In this document: one piece after another, positions 17,222 to 29,000 of the stretch
How positions within the stretch are numbered: position 1 is the stretch's first letter
Layout of the letters: every line of letters starts with the position of its first letter
DNA from: Rivularia sp. MS3
GTDB taxonomy: Bacteria > Cyanobacteriota > Cyanobacteriia > Cyanobacteriales > Nostocaceae
Reading direction: 5' to 3'
Assembly (NCBI GenBank): GCA_019192545.1
Contig: JAHCMI010000002.1
Location: 220,372 to 284,371, forward strand
Length of the DNA stretch: 64,000 bases
The notes under the pieces: model-generated
What the model was told of the DNA's origin: nothing
The model's database searches: none
Seen by the model: the letters and a program-made list of their open reading frames with translations, nothing else
Made by a program: the position numbers and the translations under genes

Positions 17222-18568
17222 ATGACATACGATTACGATTTATTTATAATGGGTGCTGGTTCTGCTGGTGCGGCTGCTGCTTCAAAAGCTGCTTCTTTAG
17301 GTTTGCGTGTAGCCGTAGCCGAACAAGAAGCCATTGGCGGTACTTGTTTGAATCGCGGTTGCATTCCTAAAAAGTTAATTGTCTACGCAGCTGATTTCGC
17401 GCTACATAATAAAATCGCAACTGATTATGGCTGGAGTAAAAGTTCATCGCATTTCGATTGGACGCAGTTTATCCGTTCGGTACACAAGCAAATAGATCGC
17501 ATCAATCGCTCTTATCAAGAAAAATTTGAAAACAATGGTATTGAATTAATTCGAGGTCATGCCACCTTTGTCGATAGTCATACCATTAAGGTAGATGGGC
17601 GCAAAATCAGCGCGGATAAAATTTTAATTGCTGTAGGCGCACGTCCCTTTGTTCCGGATATTCCTGGCATCGAATACGCTATTACTTCTCGCGAGATGTT
17701 TCATTTGCCTTATTTGCCAAAACGCTTGGCAATCATAGGGGGTGGCTACATTGGTGTAGAATTTTCGAGCATGATGAATGCTTTTGGCTGTAGAGTCACC
17801 GTTGTTGATACAGATGAAACTGTTTTAGAAGGATTTGACGACGAAATCCGTAAATGCGTTCAAGAAAGCTTATCGAAGCGGGGAATTAAATTTGTCAACA
17901 ACAGTACTGCGACGCATATCAAGCATTATGAAGAAGGTTTGCTTTTAAATGTTAGCGGAAAGTACAAAAAAACCATTGCTGCCGATAGTATCTTAGTTGC
18001 TACTGGGCGTACTCCGAATACCAAGAATCTTGATTTAGAAAATGCACAAGTGGAAGTAGGGGAAAAAGGTGCAATTAAAGTCGATGAATATAGCCGCACC
18101 ACTCAAGAAAATATTTTCGCTGTGGGAGATTGCACTAACCGTTTACAGTTAACGCCAGCAGCTAAATCAGAAGCGGTTGCTTTTATCAATACTGTTTTTG
18201 CCGATCGACCTCAAACTGTAAATTATGGTGATATACCTTCTGCTGTTTTTTCTCGTCCAGAAATAGCAAGTATGGGTATGACTGAGAGTCAAGCCCGTTC
18301 GGAATTTGGCGACTCTGTAAAATGTTATTGCAATCAATTTCAACCGTTAATGCATCAATTAGCTTCTTCTGAAGAGCAAGCAATAGTTAAAGTAGTTGTT
18401 GAAGGTGAATCCGAGCGAGTCATTGGAATTCATATGCTAGGCGAACATGCTGCCGATGTGATTCAATGTCTTGGTGTCGCAATCCGCAAAGGCATTACCA
18501 AGCAAGATTTAGACGATGCTATTGCCATTCATCCAACTACAGCCGAGGAATTTCTGACCTTAAATTAA
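17222..18568 (+). CDS. Glutathione-reductase-like flavoprotein, first paralogue
   Basis: This 448-residue pyridine nucleotide-disulfide oxidoreductase has an N-terminal FAD site (DLFIMGAGSAGAAAASKAAS), the redox-active disulfide GGTCLNRGCIPKK, an NAD(P) site IIGGGYIGVEFSSMM, the second FAD motif IFAVGDCT and the C-terminal active-site AIHPTTAEEF. The strand after the nucleotide glycine motif runs VTVVDTDETVLEGFD. Its acidic residues, instead of the arginines normal in glutathione reductase, suggest NADH rather than NADPH. It may therefore act on a different disulfide, or with different cofactor preference, than its neighbour at 18782. The two are tandem, same strand, 213 bases apart. Confidence 0.85.
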   Translation: MTYDYDLFIMGAGSAGAAAASKAASLGLRVAVAEQEAIGGTCLNRGCIPKKLIVYAADFALHNKIATDYGWSKSSSHFDWTQFIRSVHKQIDRINRSYQEKFENNGIELIRGHATFVDSHTIKVDGRKISADKILIAVGARPFVPDIPGIEYAITSREMFHLPYLPKRLAIIGGGYIGVEFSSMMNAFGCRVTVVDTDETVLEGFDDEIRKCVQESLSKRGIKFVNNSTATHIKHYEEGLLLNVSGKYKKTIAADSILVATGRTPNTKNLDLENAQVEVGEKGAIKVDEYSRTTQENIFAVGDCTNRLQLTPAAKSEAVAFINTVFADRPQTVNYGDIPSAVFSRPEIASMGMTESQARSEFGDSVKCYCNQFQPLMHQLASSEEQAIVKVVVEGESERVIGIHMLGEHAADVIQCLGVAIRKGITKQDLDDAIAIHPTTAEEFLTLN

Positions 18569-18781
18569 ATAATTAAGGGCTTGCACTTGGACTTCCATGC
18601 CCAAAACTGTCTTCGTGGAAGAAAATGGTGAGGACGTGGCAAATCTTTAAATGACTTAAATTCCCTCTTGAATAGCTTTTTAGCTCAAGAAACGGCTGAG
18701 AACTAAAGTAATTTGAGATTAGCTCTATATAAGCTTGACTTTACCCTTACTTGTTTGTTGCTGCATCACAGGATTAAAATT

Positions 18782-20161
18782 ATGAATTACGATTACGACC
18801 TGTTTGTAATTGGTGCCGGTTCTGGAGGTTTAGCAGCCTCCAAACGCGCCGCTAGCTATGGAGCAAAAGTGGCGATCGCCGAATATGATTTAGTTGGCGG
18901 TACATGTGTTATTCGTGGCTGCGTTCCGAAAAAACTGATGGTGTATGCTTCTCACTTCCCTTCCTTATTTGAAAGTGCAGCTGGTTATGGTTGGCAAGTT
19001 AGCGATACTCACTTGGAATGGGAAAAGTTCATTACATCTATAGACAACGAAGTGAGAAGGCTATCAGCACTGCACATCAACTTTTTGGAAAGAGCAGGAG
19101 TTGAATTAATCCAAAGTCGCGCCAGCTTAATTGATGAGCATACTATACAAGTTGACGAACGCGAAATTACTGCGGATAAAATTTTGATTGCCGTGGGAGG
19201 CAGACCAACTAAACCTGATATACCGGGAATAGAACATGCTATCACCTCTAATGAGATTTTCCACCTCAAACAAAAACCGAAGCATATAGCTATTCTTGGT
19301 GCTGGGTATATAGGTTCAGAATTCGCCTGCATTATGCGGGGGTTGGGTTGTGAAGTGACTCAAATAATCCGCCGCGACTTTATTTTGAAAGGTTTTGATG
19401 AAGATATCCGTACCGGAATCCAAGAAGGAATGATTAATCACGGCATTCGGATAATTAAAAATACTGAAGTCACATCAGTAGAAAAAACATCGCAAGGTTT
19501 GAAAATAAGTTTGTCAGGAGAGCAGCAAGAACCAGTAGCTGCTGATGTGTTTTTGGTTGCTACAGGCCGCGTACCCAATGTTGATGGATTAGGTCTGGAA
19601 AAAGCTAAAGTCGATTTGGTATCTAGTACAGTTGTAGGGCATGGATACGGTACGGTTAACGCTATTATCGTTAACGAGTATAGTCAAACCAATCAACCAC
19701 ACATATTTGCCGTAGGTGATGTTACAGATCGAATTAATCTAACTCCTGTGGCAATCGGTGAAGGTAGAGCTTTTGCTGATAGTGAATATGGAGATATGAA
19801 GCGTGTTTTTAGTCACGAAAATGTTGCTACTGCCGTATTTACTCAACCAGAAGCTGCTACCGTTGGTTTCACTGAAGCTCAAGCTAAGGAAAAATTTGGA
19901 GATGAAAAAATTAAAGTTTATCGTACCCGCTTTCGTCCCATGTTTTATACCTTACCCCAACAGGAAGAAAGAACAATGATGAAATTGATTGTTCACGGCG
20001 AAACTGATAAAGTTTTAGGCGCTCATATGGTGGGAGACTACGCAGCAGAGATAATCCAAGGCGTAGCTATAGCCGTAAAGATGGGTGCGACAAAAAAAGA
20101 TTTCGATGCGACTGTTGGTATTCACCCTTCAGCAGCAGAAGAGTTTGTGACGATGCGGTAA
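18782..20161 (+). CDS. gor: Glutathione reductase
   Basis: This FAD enzyme reduces glutathione disulfide with NADPH in the cytoplasm. The redox disulfide motif is GGTCVIRGCVPKKLMVYAS, with the arginine typical of cyanobacterial enzymes. The nucleotide site is ILGAGYIGSEFACIM followed by VTQIIRRDFILKGFDED; the two arginines fit NADPH binding. The C-terminal VGIHPSAAEEFVTMR holds the catalytic His-Glu. An extra loop near residue 285 (SSTVVGHGYGTVNAIIVNEY) is absent from the first paralogue. The frame is open from 18713, but MNYDYDLFVIGAG at 18782 (460 codons with stop) is the natural start. Confidence 0.92.
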   Translation: MNYDYDLFVIGAGSGGLAASKRAASYGAKVAIAEYDLVGGTCVIRGCVPKKLMVYASHFPSLFESAAGYGWQVSDTHLEWEKFITSIDNEVRRLSALHINFLERAGVELIQSRASLIDEHTIQVDEREITADKILIAVGGRPTKPDIPGIEHAITSNEIFHLKQKPKHIAILGAGYIGSEFACIMRGLGCEVTQIIRRDFILKGFDEDIRTGIQEGMINHGIRIIKNTEVTSVEKTSQGLKISLSGEQQEPVAADVFLVATGRVPNVDGLGLEKAKVDLVSSTVVGHGYGTVNAIIVNEYSQTNQPHIFAVGDVTDRINLTPVAIGEGRAFADSEYGDMKRVFSHENVATAVFTQPEAATVGFTEAQAKEKFGDEKIKVYRTRFRPMFYTLPQQEERTMMKLIVHGETDKVLGAHMVGDYAAEIIQGVAIAVKMGATKKDFDATVGIHPSAAEEFVTMR

Positions 20162-20279
20162 TAATTTGACGATGAATAATTTAAACTTCTAGGGTGCAAA
20201 CTATCTTACAAATAAATTATTCACCAAATCACATTTTTGCAAGCAAAACACTTTTATTATTAATAAGTGATAAATTAAA

Positions 20280-20918
20280 TTGCACTATATTTACCTTCAC
20301 GGTTTTGCATCTAGCCCAAATTCTAATAAAGCTAAGTATATAGCCGAACGCTTCGCCGAAAATCAAATAAAACTAGAAATTCCTGACTTGAATTGTCAAG
20401 ATTTTTATCACCTTACAGTTACACGTCAGTTGAAACAAGTGACTGCGAGTTTGGAAAAACAGTTGGAAGTAACTATTATTGGTTCAAGTTTAGGGGGTTT
20501 AACAGCAGCCCATATAGGAGAAAAATTTCTACAGGTTAAACGTCTGATATTACTAGCGCCTGCTTTTGAATTTTTGTCTCACTGGCTACCTACTTTTGAT
20601 GCGGAAGTTATACAGCGTTGGCAAAAAGAAAAATACCTCATGGTTTATCATTATGGGCTAAAACAGGAACTTGCTTTAAGTTATAATTTTTTGCTCGACG
20701 CAAACCAATATCATCAAAAATGCTTGAAACGTCCTATACCTACGCTTGTTTTACATGGACAACATGATGAAGTTATTCCTATCAAAGCCAGTCGAGATTA
20801 CGTTAAACAACGTTACTGGGTAGATTTAATAGAACTTAATAGCAATCATGCTCTAGAAAATGTGATGATAGATATTTGGCAGGCAATTGAAGATTTTTGT
20901 CAATTATCTCAGGTTTAA
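20280..20918 (+). CDS. YqiA/YcfP-type alpha/beta-hydrolase
   Basis: This 212-residue putative esterase has the YIYLHGFASSPNSNKA oxyanion-hole start, the nucleophile elbow IIGSSLGGLTAA (Ser at GSSLGG), LLAPAF, the acid motif VLHGQHDEVIP and a C-terminal His in NSNHALENV. The triad is complete. The start appears to be a TTG at 20280, since no ATG exists before the YIYLHGF motif; this is unusual but unavoidable. It lies 118 bases after gor on the same strand. The substrate is unknown. Confidence 0.85.
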   Translation: MHYIYLHGFASSPNSNKAKYIAERFAENQIKLEIPDLNCQDFYHLTVTRQLKQVTASLEKQLEVTIIGSSLGGLTAAHIGEKFLQVKRLILLAPAFEFLSHWLPTFDAEVIQRWQKEKYLMVYHYGLKQELALSYNFLLDANQYHQKCLKRPIPTLVLHGQHDEVIPIKASRDYVKQRYWVDLIELNSNHALENVMIDIWQAIEDFCQLSQV

Positions 20919-21307
20919 CCAGAAACCTTTAATTAAAAAGTAGTTTAGCTAAAAATGCAGTATATAGAATATTTAATAAGATGTATTAAGTATTTATGAT
21001 GATATTTTTGTGGTATATTTGTTTAAATTATACAATTAATTAAATACTAATAAAACTTGCACCATTTTCCGCAAACCCGTTGAATTTTTAATTTTACGAC
21101 GAAAAACCGATTTTTGAAGACCAACTGAAAAGATTGCATATGTAAAATATTACAAATGATAGTGAATAACGCATATCTAAATTAAATTAATAAAACATAA
21201 ACAAATCTATTAACTAATAACTGAATATAAGATCCGTTTTGAAAACTTTGCAGTAAATCACAATAAATATCCCTATAATCGAGCAAAATTCAAAATATAC
21301 AACTAAT
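20919..21307. other. Spacer, no feature seen
   Basis: This AT-rich 389-base region lies upstream of hisC. It probably holds the hisC promoter, but no clear motif was found. Confidence 0.35.
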
Positions 21308-22465
21308 ATGCTTCCTTTCTTACGTACCGATTTAGTGGAATTAGCAGCTTACAAGCCCGAACTTGGGATTGGTGTAGCTTCTCAAATTTCAACATCCCCA
21401 ACACAGTCAGATAAACTTGATGCTAATGAAAGTCCTGATGATTTACCTATTGATTTAAAAGAAAAGTTAGCTTGGACTTATAAAGAATTAATTCAAACTA
21501 ATCGTTACCCAGATGGAGGACATTCTTTACTTAAACAAGCAATTAGTGAATATATTAATGAATCTGCTAACATTTCTTCAAATGTTTTCGTAAGTAACAA
21601 TATCTCCCTAGGGAATGGTTCCGATGAACTAATCCGTTCAATTTTAATATCTACCTGTTTGGGAGGTAATGGTTCGGTGCTAATAGCTCAACCCACTTTT
21701 TCAATGTATGGGATTTTAGCTCAAGCTTTAGGTATACCTGTAGTATCAGTACCTAGAAATGCAGACAATTTTGAAATTGATTTACAAGCAGCCTCCGAAG
21801 CTGTAGCAAAAACTCAACACCCGCCTATCAGAACAATTTTTGTCGTTCACCCAAATTCTCCTACAGCTAATTGTTTAACAGTGGCAGAATTAGAATGGTT
21901 AAGAAGTTTACCAGAAGATATTTTAATTGTAATTGATGAAGCTTATTTTGAATTCAGTCAAAATACTCTAGCAAGTGAACTCTCTCAACATCCTAACTGG
22001 GTTATATTACGCACATTTTCTAAAGGTTTTCGCTTAGCAGCAATGCGCGTAGGCTACTCTATTTCTCATCCAGAAGTAACTGCTATCTTAGAAAAGGTTC
22101 GCCTACCATACAATCTTCCAAGTTTTTCAATAGCTGCTGCATTAATAGCTATTCAAAACCGATCGCTTTTACTTGAGTCTGTTTCTCAAACAAACCAAGA
22201 GCGTTTAAAATTACTTAAAGATTTGTCTCAATATCCAGAATTACAAATATTTGAAAGTGCCGCTAATTTTGTTTTTCTACGCTTCAAAACGCAGGAGGGC
22301 AAAGAAATGAATACTGCTTTAACAAATCTTCATAAAGAACTGAAAAACTCAGGAACTTTAACACGTTTGACTGGTGGCGGATTAAGAATTACTGTAGGCT
22401 CTCCATCAGAAAATGCCCGTACTTTAGAGAGATTCCTTCATGCTTATAAAAATCTTGAGTTATAG
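21308..22465 (+). CDS. hisC: Histidinol-phosphate aminotransferase-like enzyme
   Basis: This 385-residue PLP aminotransferase is of class I/II, HisC type. It catalyses transamination of imidazole-acetol phosphate in histidine synthesis, though some paralogues act on aromatic amino acids. Markers are LDANESP at about residues 38-44, [32 protein letters not shown], and the PLP lysine Lys239 in [15 protein letters not shown]. The C-terminus has [14 protein letters not shown]. No other his gene is nearby, as usual in cyanobacteria. A second hisC copy elsewhere is possible, so the symbol is tentative. Confidence 0.85.
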   Translation: MLPFLRTDLVELAAYKPELGIGVASQISTSPTQSDKLDANESPDDLPIDLKEKLAWTYKELIQTNRYPDGGHSLLKQAISEYINESANISSNVFVSNNISLGNGSDELIRSILISTCLGGNGSVLIAQPTFSMYGILAQALGIPVVSVPRNADNFEIDLQAASEAVAKTQHPPIRTIFVVHPNSPTANCLTVAELEWLRSLPEDILIVIDEAYFEFSQNTLASELSQHPNWVILRTFSKGFRLAAMRVGYSISHPEVTAILEKVRLPYNLPSFSIAAALIAIQNRSLLLESVSQTNQERLKLLKDLSQYPELQIFESAANFVFLRFKTQEGKEMNTALTNLHKELKNSGTLTRLTGGGLRITVGSPSENARTLERFLHAYKNLEL

Positions 22466-22503
22466 CTATGAATAAATAGCGCTTCGTAAATTTATTTTCT
22501 CAA

Positions 22504-23052
22504 TTAAAGTTCTATTTCATTTCCTAAACGTCGCACTATTGCTACTGTTTGTGGCAAAACTCCTACTAACATAGCAAAGGCCTCATCTGGTAGCTGAGTT
22601 ACAACCTCTGGTGGAAAATATTGTTCAAACTGGTCAAGAATTCTTTGAACTCGCTGTTGGGGAACTGGATTTTCAGTAATTTGCTTAATTAATCGAATCC
22701 ACTGCCTTCTTATTAAATAAGATTTTTGGCGCTCATCGGAGGAACTCGTGCTTAGTAACATAGACGAAATGTTTCCTATTGGCAACACGTGAAGGCAATC
22801 TCGGTCATAATCACCACCAACAGCGGCTCCAGGACCGGCAAACTCTGCATGATAACCTTTAAAAAGTATTAGCCCATTGCGTCTACGACTATTGACCATA
22901 AAAACTTTTCCACTATGCAGTTTTGTCAGTAGATCTGAGCCATAAGATTGCTCAATTCCATCTGGCATCACAAGATAGTCAAGGAAACAAGTGTCAGGAT
23001 AATAAGTTGATACCATAGCAGTTTGATAGCGTTGGTGCTTTTCGCTATCCAT
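22504..23052 (-). CDS. Conserved cyanobacterial protein of unknown function
   Basis: This 182-residue soluble protein has no signal peptide. The N-terminal half is strongly patterned: YYPDTCFLDYLVMPDGIEQ, then SGKVFMVNSRRRNGLILFKG and GPGAAVGGDYDRDCLHVLPI. The C-terminal half is helical: IRRQWIRLIKQITENPVPQQ and following. I do not recognise the family and assign no function. It converges with hisC, with 38 bases between stop codons. The codon use looks native. Confidence 0.75.
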   Translation of the reverse strand: MDSEKHQRYQTAMVSTYYPDTCFLDYLVMPDGIEQSYGSDLLTKLHSGKVFMVNSRRRNGLILFKGYHAEFAGPGAAVGGDYDRDCLHVLPIGNISSMLLSTSSSDERQKSYLIRRQWIRLIKQITENPVPQQRVQRILDQFEQYFPPEVVTQLPDEAFAMLVGVLPQTVAIVRRLGNEIEL

Positions 23053-23920
23053 CTTTTCTAAAAATTAAACAATAAAGGAACTTATTTGAACTTAAACAGG
23101 AAATAGGTCATCAAATCAATGAATACAGCTATTAGTGTCACTATTGCCTAAAGCTTTATTGTTCGGTTTAACTAAATTTAAATCAAAATAAATTAGATTA
23201 ACCTATCGAGTAACCATATTTTATGTGATTTGACTGGTTTTGTCTTCCAGTACAGGAATGTTTACTTAAAGTTTCTATAAAGATAGATATTTTATATACA
23301 AAGTTAGTGTAAGTCATTAATTAATTTCACTGTAATTTCACGCTCATAGCTTGTAATACTTGATTTCAGATGAATTCACTATCTTAATGTTAATAAAATA
23401 AATTATGATAGCGGTTAGTAAAAAGAAAATTTAGCTTAATAATATATTTTGCTAAATATATCCACAAAAATTAGCTTACTACAACTATCTCAACCAAATT
23501 TTAAAGAAAATATAAATATAATAGAGGATTTGCTAAAGTTGTGGTGACTTTACATATTTACATTGCTCCTAAATGGTTTCCAGACTAGATATTAGCTATC
23601 TATTTTGATTAATTTCTACTAAATTTGTTATATAGATGGCTAAGAAAATCTAATTTCATATATCTGTAGCTGAAAATGCCCAGCCAATTAAATTAAAATA
23701 TCTTACCGAAGAAAAATACAAATAAATTTCATATCTAGACTTGATTATTTTTTGAACACATCAAATTCTTCACATATCCATCAACCACTATATAGAGAGC
23801 TAAATAAATTCCGACAACCATCTAACATTAGATAAAAACTTTGTCAATACTGTAATTTACACATTAGAAAGTTTTTTATATCGGAAATTAGCAATAGCTG
23901 ATGCATCGTCAAAAGATTAT
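23053..23920. other. Spacer without recognised gene
   Basis: This AT-rich region of 868 bases lies between two leftward genes. It should hold the promoter of the 22504-23052 gene. No repeats, tRNA or conserved frames are apparent. Confidence 0.4.
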
Positions 23921-24562
23921 TTAATAGTCTAAAAGATGTTTGTAGAGTAAAATTTGTCGCGAGCGTCTGAAGAAGAATGTATTCCAATTAGAATCAATTT
24001 GGTGCATCCGGTATCCTAATTTAAAATAAAGTTTTCGTGCTTGATGATTATTTTCTAAAACATGAAGATATAAATCTTTAAATCCCCAATCAATAGCAAC
24101 TTTTTCACAATTAGTTAGCAATGCGCGGGCTGCTCCTTGTCTTCTATATTTCGGATGTACGGCTAAATTAGATAAATAAGCATAACTCTTTCGAGTACCC
24201 GCGTAAGTCCAAGCATCACCCAAACGCACGCTTAATTCAACAGTTGCAACCAAATCCGAATTTGCTTTATTACTAGTATCAACAGCTACTAAACAAACAT
24301 GATGAGGAGCAGAAGTTGCTAAACGATGTTTTAAGTCTTCATAAATACCTAAACGCATTAGCGGAAAAGCCCATCCCCATAAACCATCACGAGAATGAAA
24401 ACTTTCGGCGATAATTTGAGCAATACTATTCAAGTCGCTAACCGTACACATCCTTATTTGGAAGCCGCAATTCACTGGAGTATTGACTACCGCAACTGAT
24501 TTTTGATGTGATGGAAGAGAAAGCCAAGGATTCAAAGCAAGCCTACCGTTAAAGTTGTTCAT
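23921..24562 (-). CDS. GNAT-family N-acetyltransferase
   Basis: This 213-residue acetyl-CoA-dependent acetyltransferase has an N-terminal extension of about 35 residues, then the GNAT fold: IRMCTVSDLNSIAQIIAESF, the beta-4 strand AYLSNLAVHPKYRRQGAARALL with the Q/R-x-x-G-x-A acetyl-CoA loop at about residues 145-152, and the C-terminal YLHVLENNHQARKLYFKLGY. The LHV-x-x-x-N-x-x-A-x-x-x-Y pattern is typical of RimI-like and related enzymes. The substrate (protein or small molecule) is unknown. Isolated gene. Confidence 0.88.
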   Translation of the reverse strand: MNNFNGRLALNPWLSLPSHQKSVAVVNTPVNCGFQIRMCTVSDLNSIAQIIAESFHSRDGLWGWAFPLMRLGIYEDLKHRLATSAPHHVCLVAVDTSNKANSDLVATVELSVRLGDAWTYAGTRKSYAYLSNLAVHPKYRRQGAARALLTNCEKVAIDWGFKDLYLHVLENNHQARKLYFKLGYRMHQIDSNWNTFFFRRSRQILLYKHLLDY

Positions 24563-26006
24563 TGAAAATATTAGTCAAATCTAGTAAAATACCATTTGTC
24601 TGAACGTAAAAACTCTATTTTTTGAGAAAACTTAAAAATATGAGTTTGTCATGGAATATGTTTTACATATCTAATTTAATAAACAATTATAAAAACAAAC
24701 GTAAAGATGGGAAACCAAAAAATTTGATTAATTTATATCTTGACTCTACTCGATACATAAGTTTATATTTTGTTTGAATTGTATCTGTTTTGTCTTGCAT
24801 AGAACCTCCTGCGGTTCAAACTTTGTACTAACTATATAAACAGAATTAAAAATCATAGGTTTTAAGTAACAACACGGATAGCGAGATTAGTTAATAAGAC
24901 AAAAAACTATCTTCAGTTCACCTGGAAAAAACTTAAAAGCATTCGGGCTGCATTCGTGATATTCTGCAATACTTATATTTCTAACCTAATCTTTTGTAAA
25001 ACAAATTAGTTTATTTTAGGCTTGTAATAGGTATTCTTTTACCTCCAGAATATTGATAGTAACAAGTTATTTATTAGATATCGAGTTTTTCGATCTAGAC
25101 TTTGCCGTGAAAGTACTTCATCTTCCATGATTGAATTGCTTGGGATTCTCTAATGGTCTGTCTTATTAATTTTGAAGAATTTTAATATTCTTGAAAGCCT
25201 TAATATGTATAGCATACAGGTTTAATAAAAACTAGTAAAACTAATAAGGCAAAGCACTAGTAATCAATTAAGTCAATAAAGCAACGGTAATTTTATTTTG
25301 GTGACTAGCTATAAGAAACTCCTTTTTCTCACCCGGCGATTTTTAGTTAAAGAAGTAGTGGTTGAGAGCTTCATTTGAATAATAAAGTACAACGTACAAC
25401 ATGAGGAATAAACATTCTAATCTATGTTTAATGTCTTTTGTTCCCATGATGGTCATTTATCAAGCAGACTGAGTTACGAAATCGCTTGTGATTGATAAAA
25501 TAGCAGTCTATCTAATAAAATTATAAGTTTAGACTCATCTACTACTGTCATTAATTGTTATATTTTAGACCGAACTTGCGAGACATATTAAGTAATAAGA
25601 CTGATGAAAAATGATGGCTATGAATAAAAATTACTTTCAGATGTTAGTGTTGGTGCTAACTCGGGAAAACTATTAAAACAGATGCTGGGTAGATAAATTC
25701 AACCAATGTTGACAAATGTACGTTTAATTAAAAAAATCCTGGTGTGGATGAAGAAAAAAATGGCTATAAGATATCTAGTTTTAACAACTGAAACTGAGTA
25801 TGAAGCAGATTAAGGGCATCATCACAAGGTTGATGGCGATCGTGTAAGCCAAGTCTAGACTTAGGAATTTAATACCAAGAGTTTGCTTTAAACTAAGCTA
25901 TTGCCAGTTGCATTTTAAATATTGTGCCATTAAATCGAATGTTAAAACATTCTTACCTAACTAAATTGTTTATCCGACTGCCGTTACTACTTCATGGAAG
26001 CGGTGC
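24563..26006. other. Long divergent spacer
   Basis: This 1.4-kb region without a gene lies between the leftward GNAT gene and rightward cyaC. A small hairpin with arms GAACC/GGTTC is near 24801-24816. A short frame at about 25645-25697 reads SVGANSGKLLKQMLGR, which recalls a P-loop but is too short to call. Promoters for both genes are expected here. Confidence 0.4.
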
Positions 26007-29000
26007 ATGAAATCTCAAGTAAACAGAAAGCCAAAAATACTGGTTGTTGATGATGAACCCGACAACCTCGATCTGCTATACCGTACCTTTTACCGAGAAT
26101 ATAAGGTGCTACGAGCTACAAGTGGCCCTGCTGCATTAGAATTATTAGCCAAAGAAGGAGATATATCAGTAATTATCTCCGACCAACGAATGCCGATGAT
26201 GAGTGGTACAGAATTTCTAAGCCTAACAGCTACTCAGTACCCAGATATTATCCGGATTATTTTAACTGGCTACACTGATGTTGAAGACTTAGTGGAAGCC
26301 ATAAACGCTGGCAAGGTTTTCAAATATGTAACGAAACCTTGGGAAGCAGAGGAACTCAAAGCAGTAGTGCGCCAAGCATTAGATACTCATAATGTTCTCA
26401 AAGCGCGTACCTACGAATTAACCCGTACATTACGTCAAGAATCGCTGCTCAACTCTCTTACTAATACCATTCGCAGCGCCTTGGATTATCGGCAAATTCT
26501 GCAAGCAATTGTAGATAATGTAGGTAATATGTTGGAGGTAGATGTATGCCTTTTACGTCCTTTCCAAAATGGACATTTAATCGATGAAGGTTTTATTTAT
26601 CAAAAAAATCTTGAAGAAGCAGAATTACCTGGTTCTCAAAACGATGAAAATGAATTAATTTCAGCCATATTGCCTGCATCTAACGAACTATTAGCCCACA
26701 CCGTATGGGAAACTCGTGAGGTAATGGTAATTTTTGATGCAGCAACGGATGAGCGGGTTCAAGGAAACACTCCCGAGGAAAGCGATCGCGCTCTCACCTT
26801 CAAAAATGCTCAAATTTGTTCTAGCTTGGTTGTGCCGCTGATTTGCCAACAAGAGTTAATGGCTGTACTAGCACTGCATCAAGCCAAAGAGTCACGTGAG
26901 TGGGAAGAAGATGATGTGCAGTTGGTAGCAATGGTGGCGAATCAAGCAGCATTAGCTTTATCTCAAGCCCATGCTTACGAGCAGGTACATGCTCTCGCCC
27001 AGAGGGAAGTATTAATTAATACTATAACTAGTGCGATTCGTTCTAGCTTAGATCCTCAAGAAATCTTTGCCGCTATTACCCAACAACTCGGACAAGCTTT
27101 GCAGGTAGATGGATGCATTTTATCTTTATGGACTGCTGAGGATGAGTTTGTAGAATGTGTTGGTTTGTATGATAGTTCTGTGGTAGAGGCGAAAACTCAT
27201 TCAAACGGTAAAGTTAGATTAAATACTCATCAATTACCTCAGTTTTTGGCACCGATTAGTGGAAACCAAATATTGCAACAGATTTTGCAAACTCAAGAAC
27301 CGGTAATTGTGAATAATCTTAACGATTACTCAAATGAAGTGAAAAGTTTTGACTTACCTTCAAAAATGGCTACTCGTTCGTTGATGGTAGTTCCATTACT
27401 TGCCGATGGAAAAATTATCGGCAGTATTACTTTGAGACAGAGTACAAAGAAACGCCATTGGTTGAAATCAGAAATAGAGTTAGCTGTATCTGTTGCAGTT
27501 CAAGCCGCTCTTGCAGTTCAGCAGTCTCGACTTTATCAACAAACACGCGAACAAGCCGAACGATTGCTGGAATTAGATAGGCAAAAAACCGAATTTTTCC
27601 AAAATATTTCTCATGAGTTTCGCACTCCGATAACTTTAATTCAAGGTCCTTTAGAATCGGCAGTTAGCAGTGGTGAAGGATTATCTCACGAACAAAGTAA
27701 TATTGCTTTGCGTAATTCCAGACGTTTGTTAAGACTAGTAAATCAATTATTGGATCTACAGCGTTTGGATGCCCGAAGAATGCAGCCAAGTTTCCGCAAG
27801 TGCGATTTAGTTGAATTTGTGAGTCAAATTGTTGAGTCTTTTCGTCCTTACTGCGAGAAAAAACAATTAAATCTGCTTACAGATTTAGAAGATTGTCCTG
27901 CGGTTTATTTAGATGTAGAAAAATTCGATAAGGTAGTTTATAACCTGCTATCGAATGCCATGAAATTTACTCCTCAAAACGGTAATATTACTGTTAGAGT
28001 GCAGTATACAGGTTCGGATTGTGTCTTGCAGATAGAAGATACAGGTATTGGTATTGCCAAAGAGGAAATCCCTCATTTGTTTGAACGTTTTCGACAAGCT
28101 GAAGGTTCAGAAAATCGTTCTTATGAGGGAACGGGTTTAGGTTTAGCTTTAGTTAAAGAACTCGTAGAAATTCACGGAGGAAAAGTTACAGTTGATTCTG
28201 TATACGAAAGCGGTACTACCTTTACGATATATCTTCAGCCAGGAAGCGCTCATTTAGATGCCTCACAAGTAGTAGAAACTGTAGCCCAAGTAAATGTTAG
28301 TCGTGCTGCTGTAGAGCTAGCCGATTTAGAATTAATAGAATCAACAGATACTTGTAGCACTGATAATATCCCAGCAGAGTTGCTATCTAATAGTGTTGAA
28401 TCTCCAGATTTGAAAACAGGAAAAGGACAGTTAGTTCTGGTTGTAGATGACAATCCGGATATGCGAGCTTATGTATCTAGCATTCTTGGCGCTAACGGCT
28501 ATCAAGTACAAACAGCCCGGAATGGTTCGGAAGGTTTTAATATAGCTAAAGAATTTCAGCCTAATCTAATCGTTACAGATTTAATGATGCCTGTAGTAAC
28601 GGGATTAGAAATGATTCGGATTATACGCTCGGAGGAAAAGCTTAAAGGGATACCAATTATCCTGCTTACTGCTAAAGTCGATGAAGATACTCGTATTGAA
28701 GGAACTGAAAAAGGTGCTGATGCTTATTTAGCTAAACCGTTTAATGATAGAGAACTTTTAGCAGAAGCAAGAAACCTTTTAGCGTTAAAAGAAAACGAAC
28801 GTAAAGTAAAGGAATTGAATACCTATCTTACAGAATCTGTACTTCAGCGATTTTTACCTCCCGTTTTGGTTCAGAAAGCTCAAAAAGGTGAATTGGTTTT
28901 AGATTTACGTCCAGAGCCGCGTTTAATTACGGTTTTATTCAGCGATATCGTTGGTTTTACTCAATTATCGAATACTTTAAGGTCGCGAAAAGTAGCAGAA

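Noticed and set aside
25645..25697. P-loop-like peptide SVGANSGKLLKQMLGR
   Set aside because: Only about 17 codons, without an upstream continuation; the match to GxxxxGK is likely by chance.
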